This document shows, piece by piece, positions 24,546-32,785 of a DNA stretch of 64,000 nt. Position numbers and translations under genes: made by a program. Under the pieces are notes generated by a model. The model saw nothing but the letters and a program-made list of their open reading frames with translations. It was not told where the DNA came from and did not search any database. Positions within the stretch are counted from its first letter, which is position 1, and the number at the start of each line of letters is the position of its first letter. The stretch is taken from contig NZ_OY762426.1 in NCBI RefSeq assembly GCF_963665675.1, positions 1,612,001 through 1,676,000 on the forward strand, in the 5' to 3' direction. This DNA is from an uncultured Methanolobus sp. Its GTDB lineage: Archaea; Halobacteriota; Methanosarcinia; Methanosarcinales; Methanosarcinaceae.

Positions 24546-26612
24546 ATGGTATCAATGAAAAAAGGCAGTTCTTTTTCCGGCAAATCTAAATCCAACTCAA
24601 AATCCAAGAGATATGTCAGGTCACATTTGAAGAGTGCGAATAGTTCATCTGTTTCCAGAAAGGGAAAAAAGTCCGGAAACAGGATGTCAGGAAAAGACGT
24701 GTCTCAAACGAAGGGTCAGAAGAGATATGCCAGTAACGAAAAAGACTATATTTTCTGGTGTATGGAATGTAATGTTCCTCTTCTGGACAAAAAATGCGAT
24801 ATCTGCGGAAAAGAAGGCAAAAAGATAGATCTTTCCCAACCGGCAGATGTGAGGTTCTGTTCTCCGTATGAAAGAAAAGTACTCCATGATATTTCTATTC
24901 ATGAATTTGGGGCCGATCCTCTCGGTGATCGAATTATGCTTCTGAACAAGATGCCCGGGGATGACAAGACCGATGAGGTCATAGTTGATTCTCTTGTATT
25001 CGGGATTCTTCGTTTTGATATGCAGAAAATGGATTATGCTTTTGAACCATCCGTGCAGGGCGCTCATATTCTTCTTAAAAATACGGAAAAGAAAGCGATT
25101 GTGTTAAAAAAGAATTCCAGACATCTTAATGGTAAAAAAATTAATTTCGACCTTGTGGAATCCATCTCTGATGATATCCGGGAGAACGATATAGTTCTGA
25201 TAAGATCGGGAAATCTAACAGGGTTTGGAGTATCTTTGTGTGATGCAAAAGATGCATCTTCTGTGAATGGACCAGTGCTAAGAGTCAGGAAAATAGATTC
25301 CCAGATTTTTTCATTGAACCCGAATGTTCCTGCTATGGATGATGTGATCGCTGCAAATGTATCTCATATACGTAAAATCGGCAAGAATGCAATGAATACC
25401 ATAAAGGGGATTGCAAACCAGAAAGAATATCGTGATCTTCCTGTGAATGTCTCATTCAGTGGTGGAAAAGATAGTCTTGTGGTACTTGATCTCACTATGA
25501 GTGCTCTGGGAAAAAGGGATGTCCGTGCGTTTTTCCTTAACACCGGTATAGAATTTCCTGAAACCGTGGAATTTGCCCGTAAATTTTGCAAAAACAGTAA
25601 TATTGAACTGATAGAAAAGAGCGCAGTTTCGGATTTCTGGGATAACGTGGATGCATTCGGACCCCCTGCAAAGGATTTTCGCTGGTGCTGTAAGATATGC
25701 AAGCTTGCGCCTGCCAATGAAGCAATAGAGGAATGTCTGGAAAAGTCTCCTACATGCATAACAGTTGATGGAAAACGAAGGTATGAATCTTTTTCGAGGG
25801 CGCGCATTTCCACAAGTGAAAATAATCCGTTCGTACCCGGTCAGCTCAATATTTTTCCGATAAAAGACTGGAAAGCGATAGAGGTCTGGCTTTATATCTA
25901 CTGGAGACAACTTGACTATAATCCACTCTATGATTCCGGTTTTGAAAGAGTGGGATGTTATCTCTGTCCGGCAGCGCTTTCCGCAGAATATGAGCGAGTC
26001 AAAGAATTACATCCGGAATTATATGAAAAATGGAATGATTTCCTCTTTCACTGGGCAAAGAAAAACGGTCTTTCAGAATCTTTCATAGAACATGGGCTCT
26101 GGAGATGGAAAGAGCTTCCTCCTAAAATGGTAAAACTCTGTGAGAAACTGGGTATTTCCACGTCTGCATCGGAAACAGGATCAGAATTTAGTGTTAATAT
26201 GACTTCAGGTATGTCCCCATGCAAGGCTGGAGGTTATACAATTGAAGCTTCAATACATGGTTTTTCCATGCAGAAAACCAGGGATGTAATGAACATACTT
26301 GGAAAAACAGTGTTTTCTGAAGAGCTTGGACTTCTGCTAGTCTGTGAAGGTTCATCAACAATTAAGATTTTCTCATCAGGAAATCTGGTTGTGAATTCTG
26401 ATACTAAAGACTCGGCGGACTCAGTTTTTGCAGAGACTTCACGCCAGTTATTAAAAGCTCACAGGTGTACAGGGTGCGGAATATGTATCAAAGCCTGTCC
26501 GGTAAACGCAATTACAATTGATGGCGGACACGTTCGCATTGGTGAAAGCTGTATTAGGTGTGGAAAATGTACTGGTTCCTGTGTTGTCCTCAGGTATGAA
26601 AACAAGTTGTAA
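24546..26612 (+). CDS. PAPS-reductase-family protein with zinc ribbon and C-terminal ferredoxin
   Basis: A 688-residue multidomain protein. A Ser/Lys-rich basic N-terminus (~1-60) precedes a zinc ribbon starting at C72 (WCMECNVPLLDKKCDICG), a PUA-like stretch (~170-260), the PP-loop ATPase/PAPS reductase domain with SGGKDS at 305-310 and WCCKICKLAP, YLCPA cysteines, and a 2x[4Fe-4S] ferredoxin from C641 (CTGCGICIKACPV, CIRCGKCTGSC). The basic start and PUA suggest RNA or nucleotide binding. Possible roles: assimilatory sulfonucleotide reduction or a sulfur-transfer/tRNA-modifying reaction. ATG 24555 is an alternative start. Confidence 0.85.
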   Translation: MVSMKKGSSFSGKSKSNSKSKRYVRSHLKSANSSSVSRKGKKSGNRMSGKDVSQTKGQKRYASNEKDYIFWCMECNVPLLDKKCDICGKEGKKIDLSQPADVRFCSPYERKVLHDISIHEFGADPLGDRIMLLNKMPGDDKTDEVIVDSLVFGILRFDMQKMDYAFEPSVQGAHILLKNTEKKAIVLKKNSRHLNGKKINFDLVESISDDIRENDIVLIRSGNLTGFGVSLCDAKDASSVNGPVLRVRKIDSQIFSLNPNVPAMDDVIAANVSHIRKIGKNAMNTIKGIANQKEYRDLPVNVSFSGGKDSLVVLDLTMSALGKRDVRAFFLNTGIEFPETVEFARKFCKNSNIELIEKSAVSDFWDNVDAFGPPAKDFRWCCKICKLAPANEAIEECLEKSPTCITVDGKRRYESFSRARISTSENNPFVPGQLNIFPIKDWKAIEVWLYIYWRQLDYNPLYDSGFERVGCYLCPAALSAEYERVKELHPELYEKWNDFLFHWAKKNGLSESFIEHGLWRWKELPPKMVKLCEKLGISTSASETGSEFSVNMTSGMSPCKAGGYTIEASIHGFSMQKTRDVMNILGKTVFSEELGLLLVCEGSSTIKIFSSGNLVVNSDTKDSADSVFAETSRQLLKAHRCTGCGICIKACPVNAITIDGGHVRIGESCIRCGKCTGSCVVLRYENKL

Positions 26613-26728
26613 AGATAATTTCCTGAGACTTTAATAGTTCAAAATCTACTTAATTTATTGAATTTACAGGGACGAATTATTAATAGCTGTAATATTATAT
26701 TAAATCAAAAGAATCTAGAAGGGTAAAA

Positions 26729-27829
26729 ATGGTTTACAACGAAAAGGACGGAATATCACGTATTATTAACGCAAAATGGGAAATAGCTTCCTTTATAGTT
26801 GTTCTGCTTCTTTTGCTTCTTTTTTCATACATTCTTTTCCCGCTGGCAGATGGCATCGTCCTTGGACTCGTATTTGCCTATATTGCACGCCCGATTTTTA
26901 TGAAATTAAGGCGTTTCAGAAGGATAAGTGCACTGATAGCAACTTTATGTATCGTAGTGCCTGTTGTGTTTATCATTGGTTCAGGCATAGTTGAGATACT
27001 TCGTCAGATTGTGTGGATATTTGAGAATCAGGCATATGTAATAAACACAAGTCTCGATGTTTTAAGATCTATCGACGTGCCTGCCAGATATAGTGCTGAT
27101 GTGCAGCAATTGGTGTGGGATATTTCAACATCTATCCTGCCGTTGCTTGGCAGAATCGGAATAATCTCTTATGCCCGCAATCTCGTGATGTTTGGAATAA
27201 ATCTCTTTCTGGCAATTTTCCTATGTTATTTCTTACTGGCAGATGGTGAAGGCCTTTACAGGGCAGCAGTGAAAGTGGTCCCTGAAAAACACACTCCTGT
27301 TTTTGAACGGTTTGTAATGCATCTTGATGTGATACTGCAGGGAATTTTTGTAGGGAATGCCTCTGCTGCACTCATAGTAAGTGTACTGTCCTTAATCGTA
27401 TTCTATGCATTTGGATTCACTCATATACTGGCACTATCAGCACTCATATTCGTGGCTTCCGTAATTCCCATGTTTGCCGGTTATATGGTCCTGCTTGCAA
27501 TGTCAGTTTATCGTTACTTTCAGCAGGGACTTGAAAGTGCGTCAGTATTCTTTATTGTTGCATCGATCGTCATATATGCCCCACCTGAACTTGTACTGCG
27601 TCCGTATCTTGCAAGCATAAAATCCCAGATCCATCCATTCCTGATTCTCCTTGCATTCCTGGGTGGTGGTTTTGTGGGGGGTATTGCAGGTTTTTTCCTG
27701 GCTCCGATAGTGCTTGGTGCTATTGTTGCTGCATATCGTGTTTACATAAATGATAATGCTGCCATCTGTTCCCAGATGGACATACCACTCTGCAATGATG
27801 ATGCCGAATCCAAATCCGTTACAGAATAG
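26729..27829 (+). CDS. AI-2E/PerM-family membrane protein
   Basis: A 366-residue integral membrane protein with ~7-8 helices of the UPF0118 family: early pair of helices (IVVLLLLLLFSYILFPLADGIVLGLVFAYI), a central cytoplasmic/extracytoplasmic loop, then FVGNASAALIVSVLSLIVFYAFGF and the C-terminal LLAFLGGGFVGGIAGFFLAPI signature. Members export small molecules or exchange ions; substrate cannot be read from sequence. Promoter TATA-like AATATTATATTAAATC lies at ~26689-26704, with AGAAGGGTAAAA as Shine-Dalgarno. Confidence 0.88.
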   Translation: MVYNEKDGISRIINAKWEIASFIVVLLLLLLFSYILFPLADGIVLGLVFAYIARPIFMKLRRFRRISALIATLCIVVPVVFIIGSGIVEILRQIVWIFENQAYVINTSLDVLRSIDVPARYSADVQQLVWDISTSILPLLGRIGIISYARNLVMFGINLFLAIFLCYFLLADGEGLYRAAVKVVPEKHTPVFERFVMHLDVILQGIFVGNASAALIVSVLSLIVFYAFGFTHILALSALIFVASVIPMFAGYMVLLAMSVYRYFQQGLESASVFFIVASIVIYAPPELVLRPYLASIKSQIHPFLILLAFLGGGFVGGIAGFFLAPIVLGAIVAAYRVYINDNAAICSQMDIPLCNDDAESKSVTE

Positions 27830-27923
27830 GATTCTGATACAGGTTTGTATTTGTTTTTTTGTGATTTGAAAAAGGTTAATAAGGATTGGCCTAATTAGGT
27901 AGCAGAATCTTACAGGTGAATTT

Positions 27924-29831
27924 ATGCAGTTATTACTTATCCATTCTGATTATATTGAGTACGAAGTGAAAAAAAGCACTCCTGTTGCTGAAAAAATAGA
28001 AGATTCCTTTAAACAGGGAAGACTTGAGGAAGCTCTTACAGCTTTCATCGCGGTTGAAAAAATCGATGAGGCAAATGTAGAAGGTGCCATTTCCAAAGCT
28101 GTTGAAGAGATAAAGAATGTAGCTACCCAGGTAAAGGCTGAAAGCATCATGGTATATCCATATGCTCACCTGAGTTCCGATCTTTCTTCACCAAAAGCAG
28201 GAGTTGAAGTCCTTAAAGGTATAGAAGCAGCCCTTTCAGGAGATTTCACTGTAAAGAGAGCGCCATTTGGCTGGTATAAGGCATTTAAGATCAGTTGTAA
28301 AGGTCATCCTCTTTCCGAGTTATCACGTTCTATTGTTCCTGAGGAATCAACTGGTGAGGAGTCTCCTGCTTGTGGCGAAGTGGCAAAGGAAGAAGTTGTC
28401 TCTGAAGCACTTAAAGCAGAGAGCACTGCAAAATCTTACTGGCATGTCCTTACACCGGACGGTGAGCTCCATGATGCAACAACTTTTGATTTTACAGGTC
28501 ATGAGAATCTTGGAAAGTTTGTTGACTATGAGATATCCAAGAAAAGGGCTGTTGAAAAAGCTCCACCACATGTAGAGCTAATGCGCAGGCTGGAGCTGGC
28601 AGACTATGAACCTGGGTCTGATTCCGGTAACATGCGTTACTATCCAAAGGGTCGTCTTATGAAGTCACTCCTTGAGAACTATGTACTCGAGGAAACTTCA
28701 AAGCTTGGTGCAATGGAGGTAGAAACTCCTCTGATGTACGATATGAACCACCCAACCCTGAAAAAGTATCTTGACAGGTTCCCTGCACGTCAGTATTCAA
28801 TTGAGTCTGACAAGAGACAGATGTTTTTGAGATTCGCCGCATGTTTCGGTCAGTTCCTAATGAACCACGACATGACAATTTCCTACAAGAACCTGCCACT
28901 TAAGATGGTTGAGATGACCAGGTACAGCTTCAGGAAGGAACAGCGCGGTGAACTTGTGGGCTTAAGAAGACTCAGGGCTTTCACTATGCCTGATATGCAC
29001 AGTCTTTGTGCTGATATGGAGCAGGCAATAGCACAGTTTGGTGACCAATATAACATGTGTATTGCTGTCCTTGACAAGATTGGCATCAAGGTAGATGATT
29101 TCGAGGTTGCTATCAGGTTTACCAGGGATTTCTATAATGAGAACAAGGATTTCATAACAAATCTCGCAAAGACCGTGGACAAGCCGGTACTTGTTGAGAT
29201 GTGGGATACCCGTTTCTTCTATTTCGTGCTTAAATTCGAGTTCAACTTTGTTGATGCCCTTGCAAAGGCAAGTGCACTTTCAACTGTCCAGATCGATGTT
29301 GAGAATGCTGAAAGATATGACATTAATTACATTGATTCAGACGGAAGTGCCAACAGGCCTACAATTCTTCACTGTTCGCCAAGTGGTGCAATAGAACGCT
29401 GTATCTATGGTCTTCTTGAGAAAGAGGCAATGAAGGCAGAAGAAGGCGGAGTTCCAATGCTCCCACTCTGGCTTTCCCCAACTCAGGTTAGAGTACTCCC
29501 AATCGCTGACAAACACATGGACTATGCCATGGAGGTTGCTGACAAACTCAACTGTCGTGTTGATATTGATGACAGGGAAGATACAGTTGGTAAGAAGATC
29601 CGTGAAGCAGGTCGTGAATGGATCCCATACGTTGTAGTTGTTGGTGACAGCGAGCTTGAAAGTGGAACTATCAATGTGACCATCCGTGCAGAATCTCAGC
29701 CAAAGAAGCCGGTTAAGGTGGAAATGACTCCTGAGGAACTCAATTCCCGTATTGCAACGGAAATTGAAGATATGCCTTACAAGGGGCTCTGTCTTGCAAA
29801 GCTGCTTTCACAGAGGCCAAAATTCTTATAA
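27924..29831 (+). CDS. thrS: Threonyl-tRNA synthetase, archaeal type
   Basis: Charges tRNA-Thr. The first ~145 residues are the archaeal D-Tyr-deacylase-like editing domain ([31 protein letters not shown]), the catalytic core has class II motif 2 ([19 protein letters not shown]), the zinc Cys in [14 protein letters not shown] and motif 3 [18 protein letters not shown], and the last ~115 residues are the anticodon-binding domain ([15 protein letters not shown]). The 635-residue length is normal for full-length archaeal ThrRS with editing. GGTGAATTT precedes the ATG. Confidence 0.97.
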   Translation: MQLLLIHSDYIEYEVKKSTPVAEKIEDSFKQGRLEEALTAFIAVEKIDEANVEGAISKAVEEIKNVATQVKAESIMVYPYAHLSSDLSSPKAGVEVLKGIEAALSGDFTVKRAPFGWYKAFKISCKGHPLSELSRSIVPEESTGEESPACGEVAKEEVVSEALKAESTAKSYWHVLTPDGELHDATTFDFTGHENLGKFVDYEISKKRAVEKAPPHVELMRRLELADYEPGSDSGNMRYYPKGRLMKSLLENYVLEETSKLGAMEVETPLMYDMNHPTLKKYLDRFPARQYSIESDKRQMFLRFAACFGQFLMNHDMTISYKNLPLKMVEMTRYSFRKEQRGELVGLRRLRAFTMPDMHSLCADMEQAIAQFGDQYNMCIAVLDKIGIKVDDFEVAIRFTRDFYNENKDFITNLAKTVDKPVLVEMWDTRFFYFVLKFEFNFVDALAKASALSTVQIDVENAERYDINYIDSDGSANRPTILHCSPSGAIERCIYGLLEKEAMKAEEGGVPMLPLWLSPTQVRVLPIADKHMDYAMEVADKLNCRVDIDDREDTVGKKIREAGREWIPYVVVVGDSELESGTINVTIRAESQPKKPVKVEMTPEELNSRIATEIEDMPYKGLCLAKLLSQRPKFL

Positions 29832-29854
29832 GTCTGTTCTGCAAATCTAAGTGT

Positions 29855-30157
29855 ATGCAGGATGACTTATCCAACGCAGAGGATATTTCCTCTGCAACAA
29901 TACTTGTTACAGGAAGAGTTCAGGGAGTTTATTTTCGCAGGTTCACTGTAGATAATGCGGAAAAACTAGGACTTGCCGGTTTTGCCCGTAATCTGCCCGA
30001 TGGCAGAGTAGAGGTTTTTGCAGAAGGTAAAACTGCCTCTATCCAGAAACTTATTGATTTTCTGCACATTGGCCCGGCTCTTGCAAACGTTGAGGATGTC
30101 AGTGTAGAGTGGTCAGGGCCAGCAGGCGAATGTGCTGGTTTTTCAATAAGACGTTAA
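29855..30157 (+). CDS. acyP: Acylphosphatase
   Basis: Small hydrolase of acylphosphates, 100 residues. GRVQGVYFRRFT carries the phosphate-binding loop and catalytic arginine, GFARNLPDGRVEVFAEG contains the catalytic asparagine. The final GECAGFSIRR matches the family C-terminus. It lies 23 bp after thrS on the same strand and may be cotranscribed. Physiological substrate is unknown. Confidence 0.93.
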   Translation: MQDDLSNAEDISSATILVTGRVQGVYFRRFTVDNAEKLGLAGFARNLPDGRVEVFAEGKTASIQKLIDFLHIGPALANVEDVSVEWSGPAGECAGFSIRR

Positions 30158-30355
30158 TTTTTCATTTCCTCTTTTTCCTTTATTACATTTTTCATATTCA
30201 GGCTCTGTAGAATGACTGTCATCAAAACATTAAGAAAGTTTGTAAACTAATTTATCGTAAGTCATGAATAATTAGGCTAGCCCTGTTTTCAGTCTCATCT
30301 TTTCAAAATTAGTTTTTCCGATTACCTTTAATAGTCTAAAGTTGATTGCTTATCA

Positions 30356-31534
30356 ATGGAAAACGTTATCATTGTACGATATGGGGAACTTGCCTTAAAA
30401 AGCACAGGCGTTCGTAACTGGTATGAGAAAATTCTGATAAAGAACATATCATCGATGCTGGATCATCGTGGTATTCCTTATTCAAAAATATCCCGTGAAT
30501 GGGGCAGGATTTTCATTAAAAGTGATGATGTAAGAGCTGCTAAAGCAGCATCGGATGTTTTCGGTGTTGTTTCCACATCTTTTGCGCAGGTCACTGATGC
30601 CACCATTGAAGCAGCAGGTGCTTTGTGTGCAGAACTTGCTGACGGATATATATCAGAAGGCCTGTCCTTTGCAATAAGGGCAAGGCGCACTGGCAACCAT
30701 TCTTTCTCATCACGTGATATTGGAATGAAATGCGGAGATGCAGTCTGGAAGATGCTTGAATCAAAAGGAATGACGCCTTCAGTTGATCTCACAAACCCTG
30801 GCAGGGAAATATTTGTGGAAATGCGTCAGAGCAAGTCCTATGTATTCACGGAAACCGTGGAAGGTGTTGGAGGCCTGCCACTTGGAACCCAAGGTAAAAT
30901 GATCTCTCTTGTATCCGGTGGCATTGATTCACCTGTTGCCACATGGCTTATGATGAAACGGGGAATCGAGGTAATTCCGGTTTATTGTAATAATACTCCG
31001 TTTAATGATGAACGTGCTCATAACCGCACAATGGATTGTCTTAAAACTCTTCAGGAATGGTGCCCAGGTCATCCATTCAAGTTTTATGAAGTTCCGCATG
31101 GTGCAAACCTTCAGGATTTCATTGATAGTTGCTCTAAGAACAAGACCTGTCTCCTGTGCAAGCGTACAATGTATCGTATTGCCCTGGAAATTATGAAAAA
31201 CGAAGGCGCCTCTGGAATTATTACTGGTTCTTCCATTGGTCAGGTAGCTTCGCAGACAACTTTCAATATGTATGCTGAACTTTACGGGCTATGCCTTCCT
31301 CTATATCATCCACTGATAGCTATGGATAAGAATGAGATAATTGAGATTGCCAGAAAGATAGGTACATATGATATTTCTATACGCGAAACCGGTGGTTGCG
31401 GGGCTGTGCCTATACACCCGGAAGTAAAAGCGGCAGTGGATTCAATGCTTGTTGAGGAGAAAAAGATTGCCATTGAAGGTCTTGTAGAAAAATCCGTGAA
31501 AAGTGCCCGTATTCTGAGAATAAAAATCGAATGA
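30356..31534 (+). CDS. thiI: tRNA 4-thiouridine synthase ThiI
   Basis: A 392-residue protein with N-terminal ferredoxin-like and THUMP domains (RYGELALKSTGVRNWYEKIL; FAIRARRTGNHSFSS) and a PP-loop ATP pyrophosphatase domain with SGGIDS from residue 187. Cysteines in CNNTPFND, CSKNKTCLLCKRTMY and ETGGCGAVPIHP may hold an Fe-S cluster or persulfide; the rhodanese domain of enteric ThiI is absent, as usual in methanogens. Makes s4U8 in tRNA and possibly supplies thiamine sulfur. A TATA-like TTTAATAGTC lies ~30 bp upstream, suggesting a short leader. Confidence 0.93.
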   Translation: MENVIIVRYGELALKSTGVRNWYEKILIKNISSMLDHRGIPYSKISREWGRIFIKSDDVRAAKAASDVFGVVSTSFAQVTDATIEAAGALCAELADGYISEGLSFAIRARRTGNHSFSSRDIGMKCGDAVWKMLESKGMTPSVDLTNPGREIFVEMRQSKSYVFTETVEGVGGLPLGTQGKMISLVSGGIDSPVATWLMMKRGIEVIPVYCNNTPFNDERAHNRTMDCLKTLQEWCPGHPFKFYEVPHGANLQDFIDSCSKNKTCLLCKRTMYRIALEIMKNEGASGIITGSSIGQVASQTTFNMYAELYGLCLPLYHPLIAMDKNEIIEIARKIGTYDISIRETGGCGAVPIHPEVKAAVDSMLVEEKKIAIEGLVEKSVKSARILRIKIE

Positions 31535-31694
31535 ATTCATTTTACTTTTGCACTTTTTGTGCAAGCGATTTGCACACATCAATCCCTGTTTATGTTTCAT
31601 GTTGTATATTATCGTTTTAATATTATTGCATATCTGCCTAGTGATTTCATCATGTGCTCATAATCCTGTTCATTTTTGGAAGTGGTACAAAATA

Positions 31695-31703
31695 CTTATA
31701 TAC
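31695..31703 (+). promoter_or_regulatory. TATA box of candidate small RNA
   Basis: CTTATATAC lies 20-28 bases upstream of the perfect closing stem beginning at 31723, the normal distance from an archaeal TATA box to the transcription start. No ORF starts within 180 bases downstream, which suggests a noncoding transcript. Confidence 0.5.
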
Positions 31704-31722
31704 TATTACTAACAATGCACAA

Positions 31723-31814
31723 TTAGGCGCACAAACTCACAGCAAAGTGAATTTTTAGCACAAATTTCATCCTTTATCTCTCGTCCATTCCCTCAATTAT
31801 TCCCGTGCGCCTAA
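31723..31814 (+). ncRNA. Candidate small RNA closed by a 10-bp perfect stem
   Basis: TTAGGCGCAC (31723-31732) is the exact reverse complement of GTGCGCCTAA (31805-31814), enclosing 72 bases. Inside, CTCAC and GTGA near the 5' side can form a small hairpin and the 3' half is strongly pyrimidine-rich with several C-runs (CATCC, CGTCC, TTCCC), capable of pairing with Shine-Dalgarno sequences. A TATA box precedes it at the right distance and T-rich stretches (31818-31854) follow, suitable for termination. No ORF is present. Not recognised as a known family. Confidence 0.5.
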
Positions 31815-31903
31815 ACCTTTTTAAATAACAATTAATTTTGTTTTCATTTTTTACCTTAAATCCGTTTCAAAATTAATATATGGTATTAGATTAAGGACCA
31901 TAT

Positions 31904-32581
31904 ATGCAAACAGAATCCGGTAATTTTCATGCTCCCAATAATCTAATTGCTTGCAATAAAGAAATAAGTCTAGCTACCAGAACTTTCCTCCCTGTCTGGT
32001 TTGATAACAATGCAACTGAAATGGATTCTATTCATCGGTACTCTCATCTTGAAATTGATGTGAATAAAACAGCGCTGATACTTATTGATGTCTGGGCGTG
32101 CTCAAATGATATAAGGCTTGAATGCAATGTAAAAACAAAAATTGTTCCTCTGTTAAAGCTTGCAAGGGAACAAAATATGCCCATCATACATGTACCGCAT
32201 GATCGTGATATACATGAGCACTGCCAGCCTTTGGATGGAGAACTAATCACTGGCAAAGAAAATAGGCTGTCAGATACTGGTTGCTTTGATAAGTATTTAC
32301 GATCTCATAATATCTCTAATTTACTTTATGCCGGATACAGATCTAACTGGTGCGTCCTACACAGACCCACGGGCATTGTTAAAATGAGTGAGCTTGGCTA
32401 CAATGTAATTTTGATAAGGGATTGTACAATTGCAATGGAGACACCTGAAACGCTTGAAGGAGAGTGGGCAAATAAAGTTTCTGTCAACATGGTTGAGAGT
32501 CAGTTTGGCTCTACAACAACACTAAAAGACCTGTTAGTAGCTTTTGGGGAAGCTGATGACTTAAATTTAAGTTTGAAATGA
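31904..32581 (+). CDS. Isochorismatase-like cysteine hydrolase
   Basis: Alpha/beta hydrolase of the isochorismatase-like superfamily, 225 residues. Catalytic Asp D62 in LILIDVWA and catalytic Cys C150 in RSNWCVLHRP, with a cis-peptide-like region and the long YNVILIRDCTIAMETPE strand. The usual third residue (Lys) may lie in the middle segment ELITGKENRL. Could be a nicotinamidase or amidase relative; the substrate is not determined. TATA-like AATTAATATATGG lies ~30 bp upstream, so the transcript is probably leaderless or nearly so. Confidence 0.82.
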   Translation: MQTESGNFHAPNNLIACNKEISLATRTFLPVWFDNNATEMDSIHRYSHLEIDVNKTALILIDVWACSNDIRLECNVKTKIVPLLKLAREQNMPIIHVPHDRDIHEHCQPLDGELITGKENRLSDTGCFDKYLRSHNISNLLYAGYRSNWCVLHRPTGIVKMSELGYNVILIRDCTIAMETPETLEGEWANKVSVNMVESQFGSTTTLKDLLVAFGEADDLNLSLK

Positions 32582-32785
32582 TATATTTTTTCATAATTTT
32601 TTAAATTGTGGGAGACTTTATGTTCTGTTGGGAAACGATTTAAGAGGTACTTTGAAATAGTCTCTTCTAATCTTCAGTTGTTTGCAATATTTCTTTTTCA
32701 GTCAAGAGCAACTCTTATATAAATATGAAACATATAATAATCTCGCAATTATAATAATATCAAAACGTCTGATCAGTTGGTTTCT

